Below, one piece after another: positions 25,347 to 33,882 of a stretch of DNA of 64,000 nucleotides; within the stretch, counting starts at the first letter, position 1; each line of letters opens with the position of its first letter. The notes below the pieces were generated by a model. It was not told the origin of the DNA. It saw only the letters and a list, made by a program, of their open reading frames with translations, and did not search any database. The translations under genes were made by a program, and so were the position numbers. The DNA lies in the NCBI GenBank assembly GCA_964428325.1, contig CAYRXU010000001.1:62001-126000 (forward strand), in the 5' to 3' direction. Origin of the DNA: JBBSZK01 sp964428325. Lineage in GTDB: Archaea > Nanobdellota > Nanobdellia > Pacearchaeales > GW2011-AR1.

Positions 25347-26093
25347 ATGCGATTACTGAAGATATTATTTGTTTTTGTAATGCTTATAGCTCCTGCATCT
25401 GCAGCCACCGAGATCAATATTTACGTGGATAATATTGGAGATGCTCTTTTCCTGGGTGTGACAGACGCTAATGTAACGCTTCCTGAGGGGGTGACTGCAG
25501 TTAATGGAAGGATTAGCGGCTATACCTCAAACTTGACAGTAAAACAGGGAGAGACCTGGACCTTCGCATATATCCTTGCAGGTGCTGACTTGCACGTAAC
25601 CTTGCCTGAAGGTGCAGTTATTAAAAGTGTAAGCTCAAGCGAGATATCACTTGATCGCGGACAGATATCTCTATATGCAGCTAACAGTGTGCGAGCAATG
25701 TACACTATAGAAAAGGTTGATGACAATTCGTCAAATGTAATTCTCATTTGGATTATTGTTGCGCTAGTCTTTCTTGTGGGAGGCGTATATGGTTGGAATT
25801 ACCTCAAGAAGCATGTAAAGAGTGTTGTGAAGACATCTCTGCAGAAGAAGCAGGCACGTGCAAATACCGTGGTTGAAAAACAGTCAACCGAACAGCTTAA
25901 GCACCTACTTCATGAGCGTGAAAACTTGATTATAGGCAAGCTTAGAGAGATGGGCAAGACCAAAATGTCGTACCTTCGCAAGGCGTGCGAGATGCCGAAG
26001 GCTTCTTTCTCACGACATGTGCATGAGCTAGAAAAGAAGAAGCTTGTTTTGCTTTCTGGCGACGGGAAGAACAGGTTTATTGAGCTTGCTTGA
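25347..26093 (+). CDS. membrane-anchored winged-helix regulator with extracellular sensor
   Basis: A signal peptide (about 1-20) is followed by an ectodomain of about 110 residues with beta strands (INIYVDNIGDALFLGV, VTLPEGAVIKSVSSSEISLD). A single TM lies at about 130-152. A basic juxtamembrane helix leads to a C-terminal winged helix (about 190-248, KLREMGKTKMSYLRKACEMP and FSRHVHELEKKKLVLL). This is a one-component design in which the DNA-binding domain stays at the membrane. It has its own TATA (TTATATAAACG near 25316). Three phased repeats and a secreted-protein gene follow directly. Confidence 0.8.
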   Translation: MRLLKILFVFVMLIAPASAATEINIYVDNIGDALFLGVTDANVTLPEGVTAVNGRISGYTSNLTVKQGETWTFAYILAGADLHVTLPEGAVIKSVSSSEISLDRGQISLYAANSVRAMYTIEKVDDNSSNVILIWIIVALVFLVGGVYGWNYLKKHVKSVVKTSLQKKQARANTVVEKQSTEQLKHLLHERENLIIGKLREMGKTKMSYLRKACEMPKASFSRHVHELEKKKLVLLSGDGKNRFIELA

Positions 26094-26095
26094 TA

Positions 26096-26123
26096 GTTCC
26101 AAGATCGTTCCAGTTTGGTTCCA
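26096..26123 (+). promoter_or_regulatory. three GTTCCA iterons at 11-bp spacing
   Basis: GTTCCA occurs at 26096, 26107 and 26118, exactly 11 bp apart, so all copies face one side of the helix. The array ends 8 bp before the TATA-like CATATATACT (26131-26140). Position and phasing suggest a binding site for an activator touching the basal factors, plausibly the membrane wHTH protein encoded just upstream. The regulator assignment is inferred. Confidence 0.6.
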
Positions 26124-26130
26124 GCCAGGA

Positions 26131-26140
26131 CATATATACT
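26131..26140 (+). promoter_or_regulatory. TATA box of the secreted-protein gene
   Basis: CATATATACT lies about 25 nt before the ATG of the 12-codon leader ORF at 26160, consistent with transcription starting at or next to that ATG. Confidence 0.6.
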
Positions 26141-26159
26141 AACCTATTCTAGTTCGGAT

Positions 26160-26198
26160 ATGAAAAATCAATACCTGAAAGGAGGTAGTGAAGCATGA
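26160..26198 (+). CDS. 12-codon leader ORF overlapping the next start
   Basis: The predicted peptide is MKNQYLKGGSEA. Its ATG lies where a leaderless transcript should begin, and the SD of the next gene (AAAGGAGGT, 26178-26186) lies inside it. Its stop overlaps the next ATG (ATGA, 26195-26198). This layout suggests translational coupling: ribosomes starting leaderless on the peptide would end at the main start. Expression is not proven. Confidence 0.5.
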   Translation: MKNQYLKGGSEA

Positions 26199-27175
26199 AA
26201 GCAATTATGACAGTTATGAGTATGCTGCTTATAGCAAGCATATTCGCAACAGGTTTTGCTGCCGCTGAAAGCGGATCAGGAAGAGCTGGAACTCTCTATT
26301 CAGATAGTAGAGTGAAAATATCTGACGATTCGATTGATTCAGTCTCTATCGAAAGCGAGATTGAAGTTGAGGACTCGATTATTGAGTCTTCCGAAACTAG
26401 CCTTGAGAGTGAGGTTGACGCCTCAGTAGATAGCACCAAATATAGAGGCTATCCTGCACATGTTTTTGTAGGTAGCGGTTGGGCTATTGACGGTGACAAG
26501 AAAGGATATCTTGCTACTATGCACTGGGTTAGCAAAGTGTTTGTCTCTAAAGACACGCCTAACGCAATCGGAAGTGAAGTAGTCCGCGGAATTGCCCGAG
26601 TAGGAGATATGAAGTTCATATTTACCTCTGAGAGTACACCGGATTCAGACGAAGACAGAGAGTTCTCTGTTTACACAAGCAGAGGAGAAGGCCGGACAAA
26701 GGTCGGTACCCTTAAGCTTGAACAGCAATCGCGTTATGGCGAAGTTGTTGTCTGGGAAGGTAAACTAGCGCTTGATAGCGGTGCTGTATATGAAGTACAC
26801 ATCGCAACTAAGGAACGCACATCGAAGAGCGATTCCTCAGGCAAGCGAATGGTAAGCGCAACCAGCGTACAGGTTGAGTGCTACAGCGGAGCGAAGGAGA
26901 CTTTCTCTCTTGAAGGCGGAAACGCTGAAGAGATCTACGCTAAAGCACGCACATTCTGCGCAAACGAGTGCAAGAATGGAAAGTGCGGAATCAACAAGCT
27001 TCAAGCAGTAAATGCTGAAGGTGATGTTGAAACCAAGACGAAAGTCAAGGTAGATAGCGGAAAGATTGAGATAGAGGAAGAGACTGAGGCAGAGGCAACA
27101 GCATCTGCTGACGCATCTGGCAAAGGCCTTGTTAACTTCTGGAAGCGCGTATTTAGTCGTTCAGGGAGTAACTAA
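26195..27175 (+). CDS. secreted acidic protein of unknown function, 326 aa
   Basis: A signal peptide (about 1-24, cut near FAAA-ESGSG) is followed by an acidic Ser/Glu/Asp stretch (about 40-85). A globular part (about 90-250) contains YRGYPAHVFVGSGWAIDGD and QQSRYGEVVVWEGKLALDSG. A Cys cluster (TFCANECKNGKCGIN) precedes a Glu/Ala tail. I do not recognise the family. The strong SD, embedded in a leader ORF, and the three iterons upstream suggest high or regulated expression. A T-rich terminator follows. Confidence 0.78.
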   Translation: MKAIMTVMSMLLIASIFATGFAAAESGSGRAGTLYSDSRVKISDDSIDSVSIESEIEVEDSIIESSETSLESEVDASVDSTKYRGYPAHVFVGSGWAIDGDKKGYLATMHWVSKVFVSKDTPNAIGSEVVRGIARVGDMKFIFTSESTPDSDEDREFSVYTSRGEGRTKVGTLKLEQQSRYGEVVVWEGKLALDSGAVYEVHIATKERTSKSDSSGKRMVSATSVQVECYSGAKETFSLEGGNAEEIYAKARTFCANECKNGKCGINKLQAVNAEGDVETKTKVKVDSGKIEIEEETEAEATASADASGKGLVNFWKRVFSRSGSN

Positions 27176-27181
27176 AACTGA

Positions 27182-27212
27182 TTTTTTATTTTTTTATTTT
27201 ATTTTATTTTTC
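27182..27212 (+). terminator. T-rich terminator after the secreted-protein gene
   Basis: Four to five consecutive T tracts interrupted by single A residues follow the stop at 27175. Archaeal RNA polymerase terminates at such U-rich tracts without a hairpin. The next gene has its own TATA (TTTATATAAC near 27221). Confidence 0.6.
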
Positions 27213-27249
27213 TCGAGAGATTTATATAACTTGAAAGACATAAGGGCAT

Positions 27250-27642
27250 ATGTCGAATAAAGCAAAGGGGTCAAAGAGTGAGCGTGAGCTTGTGGAGATG
27301 TTTACGCAGCAGGGATGGAGAGCTGCAAGGGTTGCTGGCTCGGGCGTGAATGATAACTCTCCATGTGATATATTCGCTGGAAAGATTGGGAAACAAGGAT
27401 GTGTCGTTGAGTGCAAGTCAAGCAAGAAGACAAGAATCTACATAACGCGAGCACAGATTGAAGATTTCGTGAAGTTTGGGCACATGATGGGGCTTCGTAC
27501 AGTCGTGGCTGCACGATTTAATCGCGAAGGATGGTTTTTTTTAGAGACGAGTCAGCTTGAAGATACAGGAGCTAATTGGGTCGTATCGCTTGAGCTGTGT
27601 AAGACGCAGGGAAAGAGATTCGGACAGTTCTTTGAGAATTAA
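27250..27642 (+). CDS. hjc: Holliday junction resolvase Hjc
   Basis: This nuclease resolves four-way DNA junctions in recombination. The archaeal Hjc pattern is complete: KGSKSERELVEMFTQQGWRA with catalytic Glu, RVAGSGVNDNSPCDIFAGK with catalytic Asp, and VVECKSSKKTRIYI with the ExK pair. At 130 aa the length is typical. TATA lies 25-30 nt before the ATG. It converges with trxB, which ends 2 nt away. Confidence 0.93.
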   Translation: MSNKAKGSKSERELVEMFTQQGWRAARVAGSGVNDNSPCDIFAGKIGKQGCVVECKSSKKTRIYITRAQIEDFVKFGHMMGLRTVVAARFNREGWFFLETSQLEDTGANWVVSLELCKTQGKRFGQFFEN

Positions 27643-27644
27643 TT

Positions 27645-28589
27645 TTATTTCGCCTTCTGGATATACTCGTACGCACTGAAGGCTGCGGTGCAGCCTTCTG
27701 CAACGCCTGTAATGGCTTGCTTGAAGGGCTTGTCAGCTACGTCGCCAGCTGCGTATACACCAGGGACATTTGTTTCAGAGGTTTTGTGATCTAGGATGAT
27801 TTCATTCTTTTCGTTTAGCTTCACTCCGAGAGGTTTTGCAAGCTCTGATAGGACAATGTGACCGATTGCTACGAAAAGACCTTGGAGAGGAAGCTCTTTT
27901 GAGCCTTCGTAAGTTCTATCAAGAACGACTTTCTCAATTGCGCGCGATCCTTTTACTTCAAGCACGTTTGCTTTGTTGATTACTTCAATCTTCTTATTTG
28001 CTGCAATGCGCTGCTGGTTGATTGGTTCTGCGCGGATGGTATCCCCACGATAGATAATGTAAACTTTCTTAGCATGTTCTGCAAGGAGGAGTGCATCTTT
28101 TGCAGCCGAGTCTGAACCGCCCACTACGCCAACAATTTTGTTCCTATAAAGAGGACCATCGCACAACGCGCAGTAAGCTACGCCTTTATTTTCAAATTCC
28201 TTTGAACCTGGAACTTCAAGTCTTCGCCACTTGGTGCCAGTTGCAAATAGAACAGTTTTAACTTGATATTCGCTCGAGTCTGATTTAAGAATGAATAGAT
28301 TATTTTTCTTTGTAACTGATATTATTTTCTCTTCCTTCAAGGTAACAAGGTCATATGAAAGAGCATGATCTTTTATCTTATCTGCGAGTTCTGTACCAGT
28401 AAGTCGAATGAAACCAGGATAGTTTTCAACGACATTTGTCGTAGTTATGACTCCGCCGACAGTCATTTCAGATCCATGGGAATGGCCGAAACAGATTGTC
28501 TTTAGGCCTAGGCGTGCACCATACATAGCTGCTGAAAGTCCTGTGACTCCTGCGCCGAGAATACCGAAATCGTACACTTCTTTTGTCAT
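27645..28589 (-). CDS. trxB: thioredoxin reductase
   Basis: The protein is an FAD/NAD(P)H disulfide oxidoreductase. GILGAGVTGLSAAMYGARLG binds FAD, CALC is the redox-active pair (in VAYCALCDGPLYRN), and GVVGGSDSAAKDALLLAEHA binds the nicotinamide nucleotide. AAGDVADKPFKQAITGVAEG closes the fold. At 314 aa it has normal length. The ATG at 28589 is preferred because a TATA (TTTATATAC) lies about 26 nt upstream; a GTG two codons earlier is possible. It supplies reducing power to thioredoxin-like proteins in the cytosol. Confidence 0.94.
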   Translation of the reverse strand: MTKEVYDFGILGAGVTGLSAAMYGARLGLKTICFGHSHGSEMTVGGVITTTNVVENYPGFIRLTGTELADKIKDHALSYDLVTLKEEKIISVTKKNNLFILKSDSSEYQVKTVLFATGTKWRRLEVPGSKEFENKGVAYCALCDGPLYRNKIVGVVGGSDSAAKDALLLAEHAKKVYIIYRGDTIRAEPINQQRIAANKKIEVINKANVLEVKGSRAIEKVVLDRTYEGSKELPLQGLFVAIGHIVLSELAKPLGVKLNEKNEIILDHKTSETNVPGVYAAGDVADKPFKQAITGVAEGCTAAFSAYEYIQKAK

Positions 28590-28637
28590 GCGCACAGGAG
28601 CGAAAAAGTGTATATAAACATTTTTAGCACAGAACAG

Positions 28638-28916
28638 TCACTTCTTATCTTTATCTGATTTCTTGCTTACCAGAACATCAAGCTTCTTGTTTATTTCTTC
28701 CAAGGTCTGTTGCATCGACTTAATGCGGAGTGCTTGTCTCGTTTGAACAACTGCCTTCACAATCAAAAAGGCAATATAGACTAAGACGGCAATTCCTACG
28801 GCTTTGGCAAGCGTGAGAACGAAAGAAAGCCCTCCTGTAAGTTCTAAAGGCAAACCTTGCCAGAGAGCCTGTGCAATAGACGCCCCATCAACTGAAATAT
28901 TGAGCGGATCAGCCAT
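28638..28916 (-). CDS. small single-TM protein with coiled-coil tail, 92 aa
   Basis: One TM (about 34-56) follows a short N-terminal segment. The C-terminal third is a predicted coiled coil (KSMQQTLEEINKKLDVLVSK) with a basic end. The family is unknown. It has a TATA-like box upstream (CTTAAAAAAG near 28940) and is divergent from the nuclease gene at 28964. Confidence 0.62.
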   Translation of the reverse strand: MADPLNISVDGASIAQALWQGLPLELTGGLSFVLTLAKAVGIAVLVYIAFLIVKAVVQTRQALRIKSMQQTLEEINKKLDVLVSKKSDKDKK

Positions 28917-28963
28917 GTTCTTTTCAAGGGAGGCTTTTTTAAGAACCTTTCTTTTTGAGGAAC

Positions 28964-29707
28964 ATGGATAAAAAGTACGCTCTTTTCTTTGCTATTGCTA
29001 TAACTGCACTTATTGCCGTCAACTATTGGTACTTTTCACACTATGAAAATGGAAGGCCTGTTGATAGAGAAAGTGTCATTGTTTCACGCGTTATAGATGG
29101 AGATACTTTTGACCTTGCCGATGGCAGGCGTGTGCGCATGCTTAATATCAATACCCCCGAGAAAGGAGAGTTTGGCTCTGATGAGGCGATTGCATATACG
29201 AAACAGTTTGAAAATAAGAGTATTGAGATTCAAATTATCGGAAGAGAGACTTATGGGAGATTGCTTGCGCGAGTTTATGCTCCGACCTATGTCAATCTTG
29301 AGCTTGTACGTCGCGGTCTCGCACGGACCCTTCTTGTAGATGAAAGCGAAGTTAAGATTTTTGCCGAAGCAGAGGATGAAGCGTTTGAAGCTAGCAGAGG
29401 AGTTTGGGAACGATCAGAGAGTTATGAATGTCTTACAGGGGAAATTGATAAAAAGGAAGAGTACGTCGTGTTTGATAAGAGGTGTGATGTCAGCCTCGTA
29501 GGTTGGACCATAAGTGATGAAACAACACGAAAGTATACTTTCAAGAGTGATCCGGCAGAACATTTTATGTTCTATTCAGTTGATGGAAAAGAAAACGAAA
29601 CCTCGCTCTTCTGGAAACGCGGAAACGCATGGAATTATGATCGAGACGCGCTCATTGTGCGCGATCGCGATGGGAAGCTTGTTTACTATACTGATTATGG
29701 TTATTAG
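28964..29707 (+). CDS. membrane-anchored staphylococcal-type nuclease with lamin-tail domain
   Basis: An N-terminal TM (about 5-24) places the enzyme outside the cell. The SNase domain (about 38-150) shows VSRVIDGDTFDLADGRRVRM with the Ca-binding Asp, INTPEKGEFG, and LLARVYAPTYVNLELVRRGL with a catalytic-site Arg. A lamin-tail-like domain (about 155-247) begins DVSLVGWTISDETTRKYTF. The combination suggests degradation of extracellular DNA or RNA, perhaps to feed nucleotides to a cell with limited biosynthesis. The coding region overlaps the next gene by up to 38 nt. Confidence 0.85.
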   Translation: MDKKYALFFAIAITALIAVNYWYFSHYENGRPVDRESVIVSRVIDGDTFDLADGRRVRMLNINTPEKGEFGSDEAIAYTKQFENKSIEIQIIGRETYGRLLARVYAPTYVNLELVRRGLARTLLVDESEVKIFAEAEDEAFEASRGVWERSESYECLTGEIDKKEEYVVFDKRCDVSLVGWTISDETTRKYTFKSDPAEHFMFYSVDGKENETSLFWKRGNAWNYDRDALIVRDRDGKLVYYTDYGY

Positions 29708-30227
29708 TTTTTTTGCTCTTGTGCCCCAGGTATCTGCGCTTGATTTCACGATTGATGCTCCAGATAATGTGGTCGAAGATGTTCCATTTGATGTCATGAT
29801 CAATTTTGATGCGTCAGAGAGTTATGATGTAAAGATATTTGCGCACCAAGGAGATAAGAATAGTTATATCTCACAGGTAAAAGATGGAGAAGTGTGGAGA
29901 AGCCCGCGAACATATATGAAAGAAGCTTTTCCCGCTCAACAGATGTATGAGATAAATATTCTGGATTTTGCCGGTGAAGCGGATCTATGCGTACGTTTGC
30001 GAAAAACAGGAGCCAGTTCATTTAGCGAACTATGCCAGCCCATCAATGTTGGAGAGACTATTAGAGAGGAGATTGAAGAAGAGTTTATGAATGAAGAGAT
30101 AAAGATAGATTCGCCAGTAAAGCAAGAAAATAAGATGCATGTTAACCCGTTGCGCACTCGTATTGTGTATGCATTTATGATTTTCTGTGCAGTAGTTATA
30201 GGCTTACTGTGGTTTGAAAAACTCTGA
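29670..30227 (+). CDS. secreted Ig-like protein with C-terminal anchor, 185 aa
   Basis: The signal peptide (MGSLFTILIMVISFFALVPQ, cut near VSA-LDF) overlaps the end of the nuclease gene in another frame; a shorter start at 29697 is possible. One Ig-like domain (about 24-125) has a Cys pair in ADLCVRLRKT and SELCQPIN. An acidic linker precedes a TM at about 163-181. The overlap suggests it is co-expressed with the nuclease. Confidence 0.68.
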   Translation: MGSLFTILIMVISFFALVPQVSALDFTIDAPDNVVEDVPFDVMINFDASESYDVKIFAHQGDKNSYISQVKDGEVWRSPRTYMKEAFPAQQMYEINILDFAGEADLCVRLRKTGASSFSELCQPINVGETIREEIEEEFMNEEIKIDSPVKQENKMHVNPLRTRIVYAFMIFCAVVIGLLWFEKL

Positions 30228-30263
30228 TAGTTAGTATTTTAAAGCCGTTTTCTATAGAGCGTT

Positions 30264-30797
30264 ATGGAAAATATTCAAGCACGCCTTCTAATTGAAATGA
30301 TGGGCAGGCCAGCAGAGCACCTTACAGCCACACTTAATGCTCTGATTGATCGTCTTGGTACTGAAAAAGGTGTCAAGATAACCCAGAAGAAGATGTACGA
30401 GGCTGCGCCTATAAAAGAGTCTAAAGACTTGTTTAGTGCCTTTGTTGAGCTTGAAGTTACATTTGATTCCCTGAACGTGCTTCTTGGAATTATGTTCGCC
30501 TATATGCCTTCTAATGTAGAGATAATTTCTCCGCAGAAGCTATCATTCTCGCGCGAGGATATTAGCTCCCTTTCGAACAATCTTGTCGCTCGTTTGCATG
30601 GATATGATGGTGCGGCTAAGAACCTAATCAACCAGAGAGACATGGCTTACAACCAGTTAAGATTGCTTCTTGCAAATCATCCTGAACTGAAAGATGAGCT
30701 TATCAAGAGCCAGCAGCAACCTCGTTCTGCACAAGCAACACCCGATGTTGCTGAGAAAAAGACAGATAAGAAAAGCAAAAAGAAATCTAAGCGTTAA
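30264..30797 (+). CDS. conserved-looking soluble protein, 177 aa
   Basis: Residues 1-145 form an alpha/beta domain: QARLLIEMMGRPAEHLTATL, an effector-like beta strand FSAFVELEVTFDSLNVLLGI, and helices near the end. The tail is highly basic (KKTDKKSKKKSKR). I cannot name the family. TATA (TTTTAAAGCCG near 30238) lies about 25 nt before the ATG. It converges with the next gene, overlapping by 4 nt. Confidence 0.62.
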   Translation: MENIQARLLIEMMGRPAEHLTATLNALIDRLGTEKGVKITQKKMYEAAPIKESKDLFSAFVELEVTFDSLNVLLGIMFAYMPSNVEIISPQKLSFSREDISSLSNNLVARLHGYDGAAKNLINQRDMAYNQLRLLLANHPELKDELIKSQQQPRSAQATPDVAEKKTDKKSKKKSKR

Positions 30798-31999
30798 GGT
30801 TTTTCAATCTTGGCCACGCGGCTTGTAAGACCCATCGGAGCAGATTGTGAGTTTCGTGCCTTGAGATATTTACCGCCGATTATAACAAGAATTACTAAGA
30901 TAAGGGCCCCAATGAGATAACCTATCCATGCCAAGCTTGATTTTTCTGGCACCGTACATGAACCAATACAACATGAACCACTCAAAGAGGTTACTGTCGA
31001 ACCAGAACATTGTTCGCCTGCTGTACAAATCTTACCGCCTAGCTCATTGCAGTAAAAGCCTTGTACGGATGCGTTTGTGGCGTTGAGCGTGGTTGCTGTT
31101 GTTTGATTATAGGAGATGCGTATAGGAATATCGAAGGACTCGTCTCCGGCTTGTACTTGGATTGAGTCATCGTAGACTGCGTTGAAATCCTTGAGAGTGA
31201 CATTTACTGAAATGGATTTATTGACATCTATCGAACTGACTTTTGAAGGCGTTAATGTATAGCGAGATTCGTTATAGATGAACACTACACGATTAAGATC
31301 TTCTGTGCCGATATTACGTACGATGAAGTGTACCGAAGGTTCTCTTCCCCGGACGAAGACCTGTTCGATGCGCCTTGGAGAGATATCAACAAAGTTGGAA
31401 ATTGGAGGCGTGTTGTCCACTTCTTGAGAATTGTAGACTGGAAGAGCGTAAGGACCTATCATGAAGAAAGACAAACCTGGTGTGAATGGGTTAATAGAAA
31501 ACATACGGGACGTTTCTCCTGAAGGTAGAGTGAGATTTGAGTTTAGAGGTGTGCCAAGAGGAATATTCAAAGACTGATCCGCGAATGATGTAAAAGTAAG
31601 CTCAAAGTCTGTGTCTGTATATATGAGTGCAGGACGCACATTGTAAGGCACTGAACTGTTTGTGGTGGAGAAGTTCTTCTCAAGAGTTACAAGCTGTCGC
31701 TCCCCGTTGACAGTTGTGTCAACATCACGTAAGATGAGCGTGTAGTTATTCTGGTTGCGAGGTGTGATGAAGTAAACGAAGTATCGATCACCTAACTTTT
31801 TGATATCATAGTTAACCACCGTCTGAACGTGGCCCCTGAAGAACTGAATCTGTGATGAAGATATAGGCGTGAAGACCGTGCCTTCGATTTCAACTACGAC
31901 TGTTTGAGATTGGTCATATTGGCCTTCTAGGTCGAGCGTTAGAGCATGTACTGAAGGAAATACTAGCAAAAGAAGCAGACACACGAGCAATAGTCTCAT
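30794..31999 (-). CDS. secreted membrane-anchored protein with Cys-rich module, 401 aa
   Basis: A signal peptide (about 1-19) and beta-rich domains (LTLDLEGQYDQSQTVVVEI, VHFIVRNIGTEDLNRVVFIY) lead to a Cys-rich module (YCNELGGKICTAGEQCSGS ... SCCIGSC). A TM lies at about 357-378, with a short basic tail. The Cys module is repeated in the neighbouring gene at 32030. TATA lies about 25 nt before the ATG. No function is known. Confidence 0.74.
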   Translation of the reverse strand: MRLLLVCLLLLLVFPSVHALTLDLEGQYDQSQTVVVEIEGTVFTPISSSQIQFFRGHVQTVVNYDIKKLGDRYFVYFITPRNQNNYTLILRDVDTTVNGERQLVTLEKNFSTTNSSVPYNVRPALIYTDTDFELTFTSFADQSLNIPLGTPLNSNLTLPSGETSRMFSINPFTPGLSFFMIGPYALPVYNSQEVDNTPPISNFVDISPRRIEQVFVRGREPSVHFIVRNIGTEDLNRVVFIYNESRYTLTPSKVSSIDVNKSISVNVTLKDFNAVYDDSIQVQAGDESFDIPIRISYNQTTATTLNATNASVQGFYCNELGGKICTAGEQCSGSTVTSLSGSCCIGSCTVPEKSSLAWIGYLIGALILVILVIIGGKYLKARNSQSAPMGLTSRVAKIEKP

Positions 32000-32029
32000 G
32001 GATTGATAGAATGTTTTTCTTATATAAAG

Positions 32030-33850
32030 TTATTTGCCGATTTCACGCAGCTTCCTGAGCGTCTCTTCCATTTCTTTATCAATTCCCGAAGCTGGCTGGC
32101 GAGGTTGCATTGGCATCTGAGGACGACGCATAGGCATCACTGGAGGAGAGCTCGAAGGAGGGAATGGAGGTCTGCGTTGTTGTGATATAGGTGTTGAGGA
32201 AACTCCGCCTTGGCGTCTCTTGAATAGCCAGAGTTGGATCTTTTGGCGATAGATTATTGCTAAAGCTACAATCGCGATTAGCACGAGAAGAATGATTATC
32301 CAGATAATCCAGCTTGATCCATTTGAGGATTCTTCTGTCAAAGGTATGCAACAGACATCACCAGATAGAGAACATTGCTCACTGCTTTCAGTTTCTGTGT
32401 CTGGATCACAACTAAGACTGCATGTACCTCCTGCTTGTGAACAAAGATCATCGTTTGTAGCGATAGGAGTACAACGTTCGAGGCAACATGAGCCATCTGC
32501 AGCTTCTCTTTCAGAACCAGAACATTGTTCGTTTGACGCACAGATTCGACCATTGAGAGTTGAACAAAGCTCGCGTTGTGGGGCGACTGAACAGCATCTC
32601 AAGGCACCAGAACAAGCAAACTGAGAGAGAGGATTGCCGCCTGCGGTTCGGCACACTAGATCAGATTGGACACAGGCATAACCTGGATTTACGGCCAAAC
32701 AGCTTTCGACAGTTCCTGAACCACTACCGGATGAACGAACAGCGCGTGGCCATCCAGCATAAAGAAGGAAAGAGGTGTCTCTAAGATTGTTGCTGTTCCA
32801 GCAACCGCTTGTACCTTGAACGTTGAATAGATATCGCTGCGCATTGGTTGTTTCAGCAATAGACTTGCCTTGAAGAGCTAGAAGAGCAAGTGCAGTATCG
32901 TAGAATTTGTTATAGGGTGTTGATGGGGCTTCCCAGAATTGAGAATTTCTCTGGGATTGGACGATAGAAGAATAGGCGTCTTGGCTTGTTGATAGCTTGT
33001 AGATGAATGCATCCGAGAGGAAGCGCTCGTTATCTGGTGAGAAGGCGATAAGGTATGGGATATATTGAGCCATATCGTGTCCTGTTTCGTCTAGAGCGAG
33101 TGCTGCCCACAAAGTACCTTCGTAATCACACTCATTGGTTTGAGCAAAGCAGCGTGATCGGATAGATTCAGTCGTAGTTCCTGAAGATGAAGCAGAATTA
33201 GCTGTTGGTGAAACGTAGATAGTATCTGAACCGCTCTTTTGGTATAGCAATGTCGTTATGAAATCCTTGTTACAAGAAATTTGGAATGATTGTGTAAGAC
33301 AAGAAGGCGATATTTCGAGCCAGTAGCCGTCTGGGTTGACATTGAGGCAACTGCCACCGTTGCCTGAAATTCGCATGTCATCTCCGATTGTTATGGATTG
33401 CTCATTGCCGGTGTAGGTTAATGTACATGTTGAAGACTCTTGATTTTGAATATCGATCTCAAGAAACCATTGCAAACCTGTTGCAGGAACACTACGTGAA
33501 AGAAGATAGTTCTCTGCGCTGTCAGTATTCTTACCAATAAGATCGTAGGCAAGAAGTGCTTGTGCAGTGTCCCTAAGGCGACAACCTGCTTGAGGCCAGC
33601 ACGTTGTGTTGCCTGACGTGCGCTTTTCAGCGTCGATTTTTTGTTCAGCTTTTGCGTTGCTGCCAAGAGCTAGTATGGAGAAGGTTGCCTCTTCAAGAGA
33701 TAACTGAGCAGATGTGCGATTAGCAATTAGGTTCTCTACGCATTGGTAGGCGCGTGAAATATGTGACTCATCAGTTTCGTTGGTTGCTGCAGCAGCAAGG
33801 GGTACAAGAGTTAAGATAAGAAACGCAAAAATCCACACACCCTTTTTCAT
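32030..33850 (-). CDS. extracellular helical-toroid-like protein with Cys-rich modules, 606 aa
   Basis: After a signal peptide (about 1-21), helical repeats occur (LSLEEATFSILALGSNAK, RDTAQALLAYDLIGKNTD, YEGTLWAALALDETG, FYDTALALLALQGKS). They resemble the alpha-alpha toroid of prenyltransferase and terpene-cyclase-like surface proteins. Then come three Cys-rich modules (about 400-510), one matching the neighbour at 30794. A TM (about 518-540) and a Pro/Met-rich cytosolic tail (RRPQMPMQPRQPASG) end the protein. No enzyme motif is seen. It may form a trapping surface domain. Confidence 0.72.
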   Translation of the reverse strand: MKKGVWIFAFLILTLVPLAAAATNETDESHISRAYQCVENLIANRTSAQLSLEEATFSILALGSNAKAEQKIDAEKRTSGNTTCWPQAGCRLRDTAQALLAYDLIGKNTDSAENYLLSRSVPATGLQWFLEIDIQNQESSTCTLTYTGNEQSITIGDDMRISGNGGSCLNVNPDGYWLEISPSCLTQSFQISCNKDFITTLLYQKSGSDTIYVSPTANSASSSGTTTESIRSRCFAQTNECDYEGTLWAALALDETGHDMAQYIPYLIAFSPDNERFLSDAFIYKLSTSQDAYSSIVQSQRNSQFWEAPSTPYNKFYDTALALLALQGKSIAETTNAQRYLFNVQGTSGCWNSNNLRDTSFLLYAGWPRAVRSSGSGSGTVESCLAVNPGYACVQSDLVCRTAGGNPLSQFACSGALRCCSVAPQRELCSTLNGRICASNEQCSGSEREAADGSCCLERCTPIATNDDLCSQAGGTCSLSCDPDTETESSEQCSLSGDVCCIPLTEESSNGSSWIIWIIILLVLIAIVALAIIYRQKIQLWLFKRRQGGVSSTPISQQRRPPFPPSSSPPVMPMRRPQMPMQPRQPASGIDKEMEETLRKLREIGK

Positions 33851-33882
33851 TAACTTCCTATGTCGGGATTGTTTAAAAAGAT

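Noticed and set aside
29514..29669. Longer start for the Ig-like protein after the nuclease
   Set aside because: It would put more than 50 residues before the signal peptide and sits wholly within the nuclease gene.
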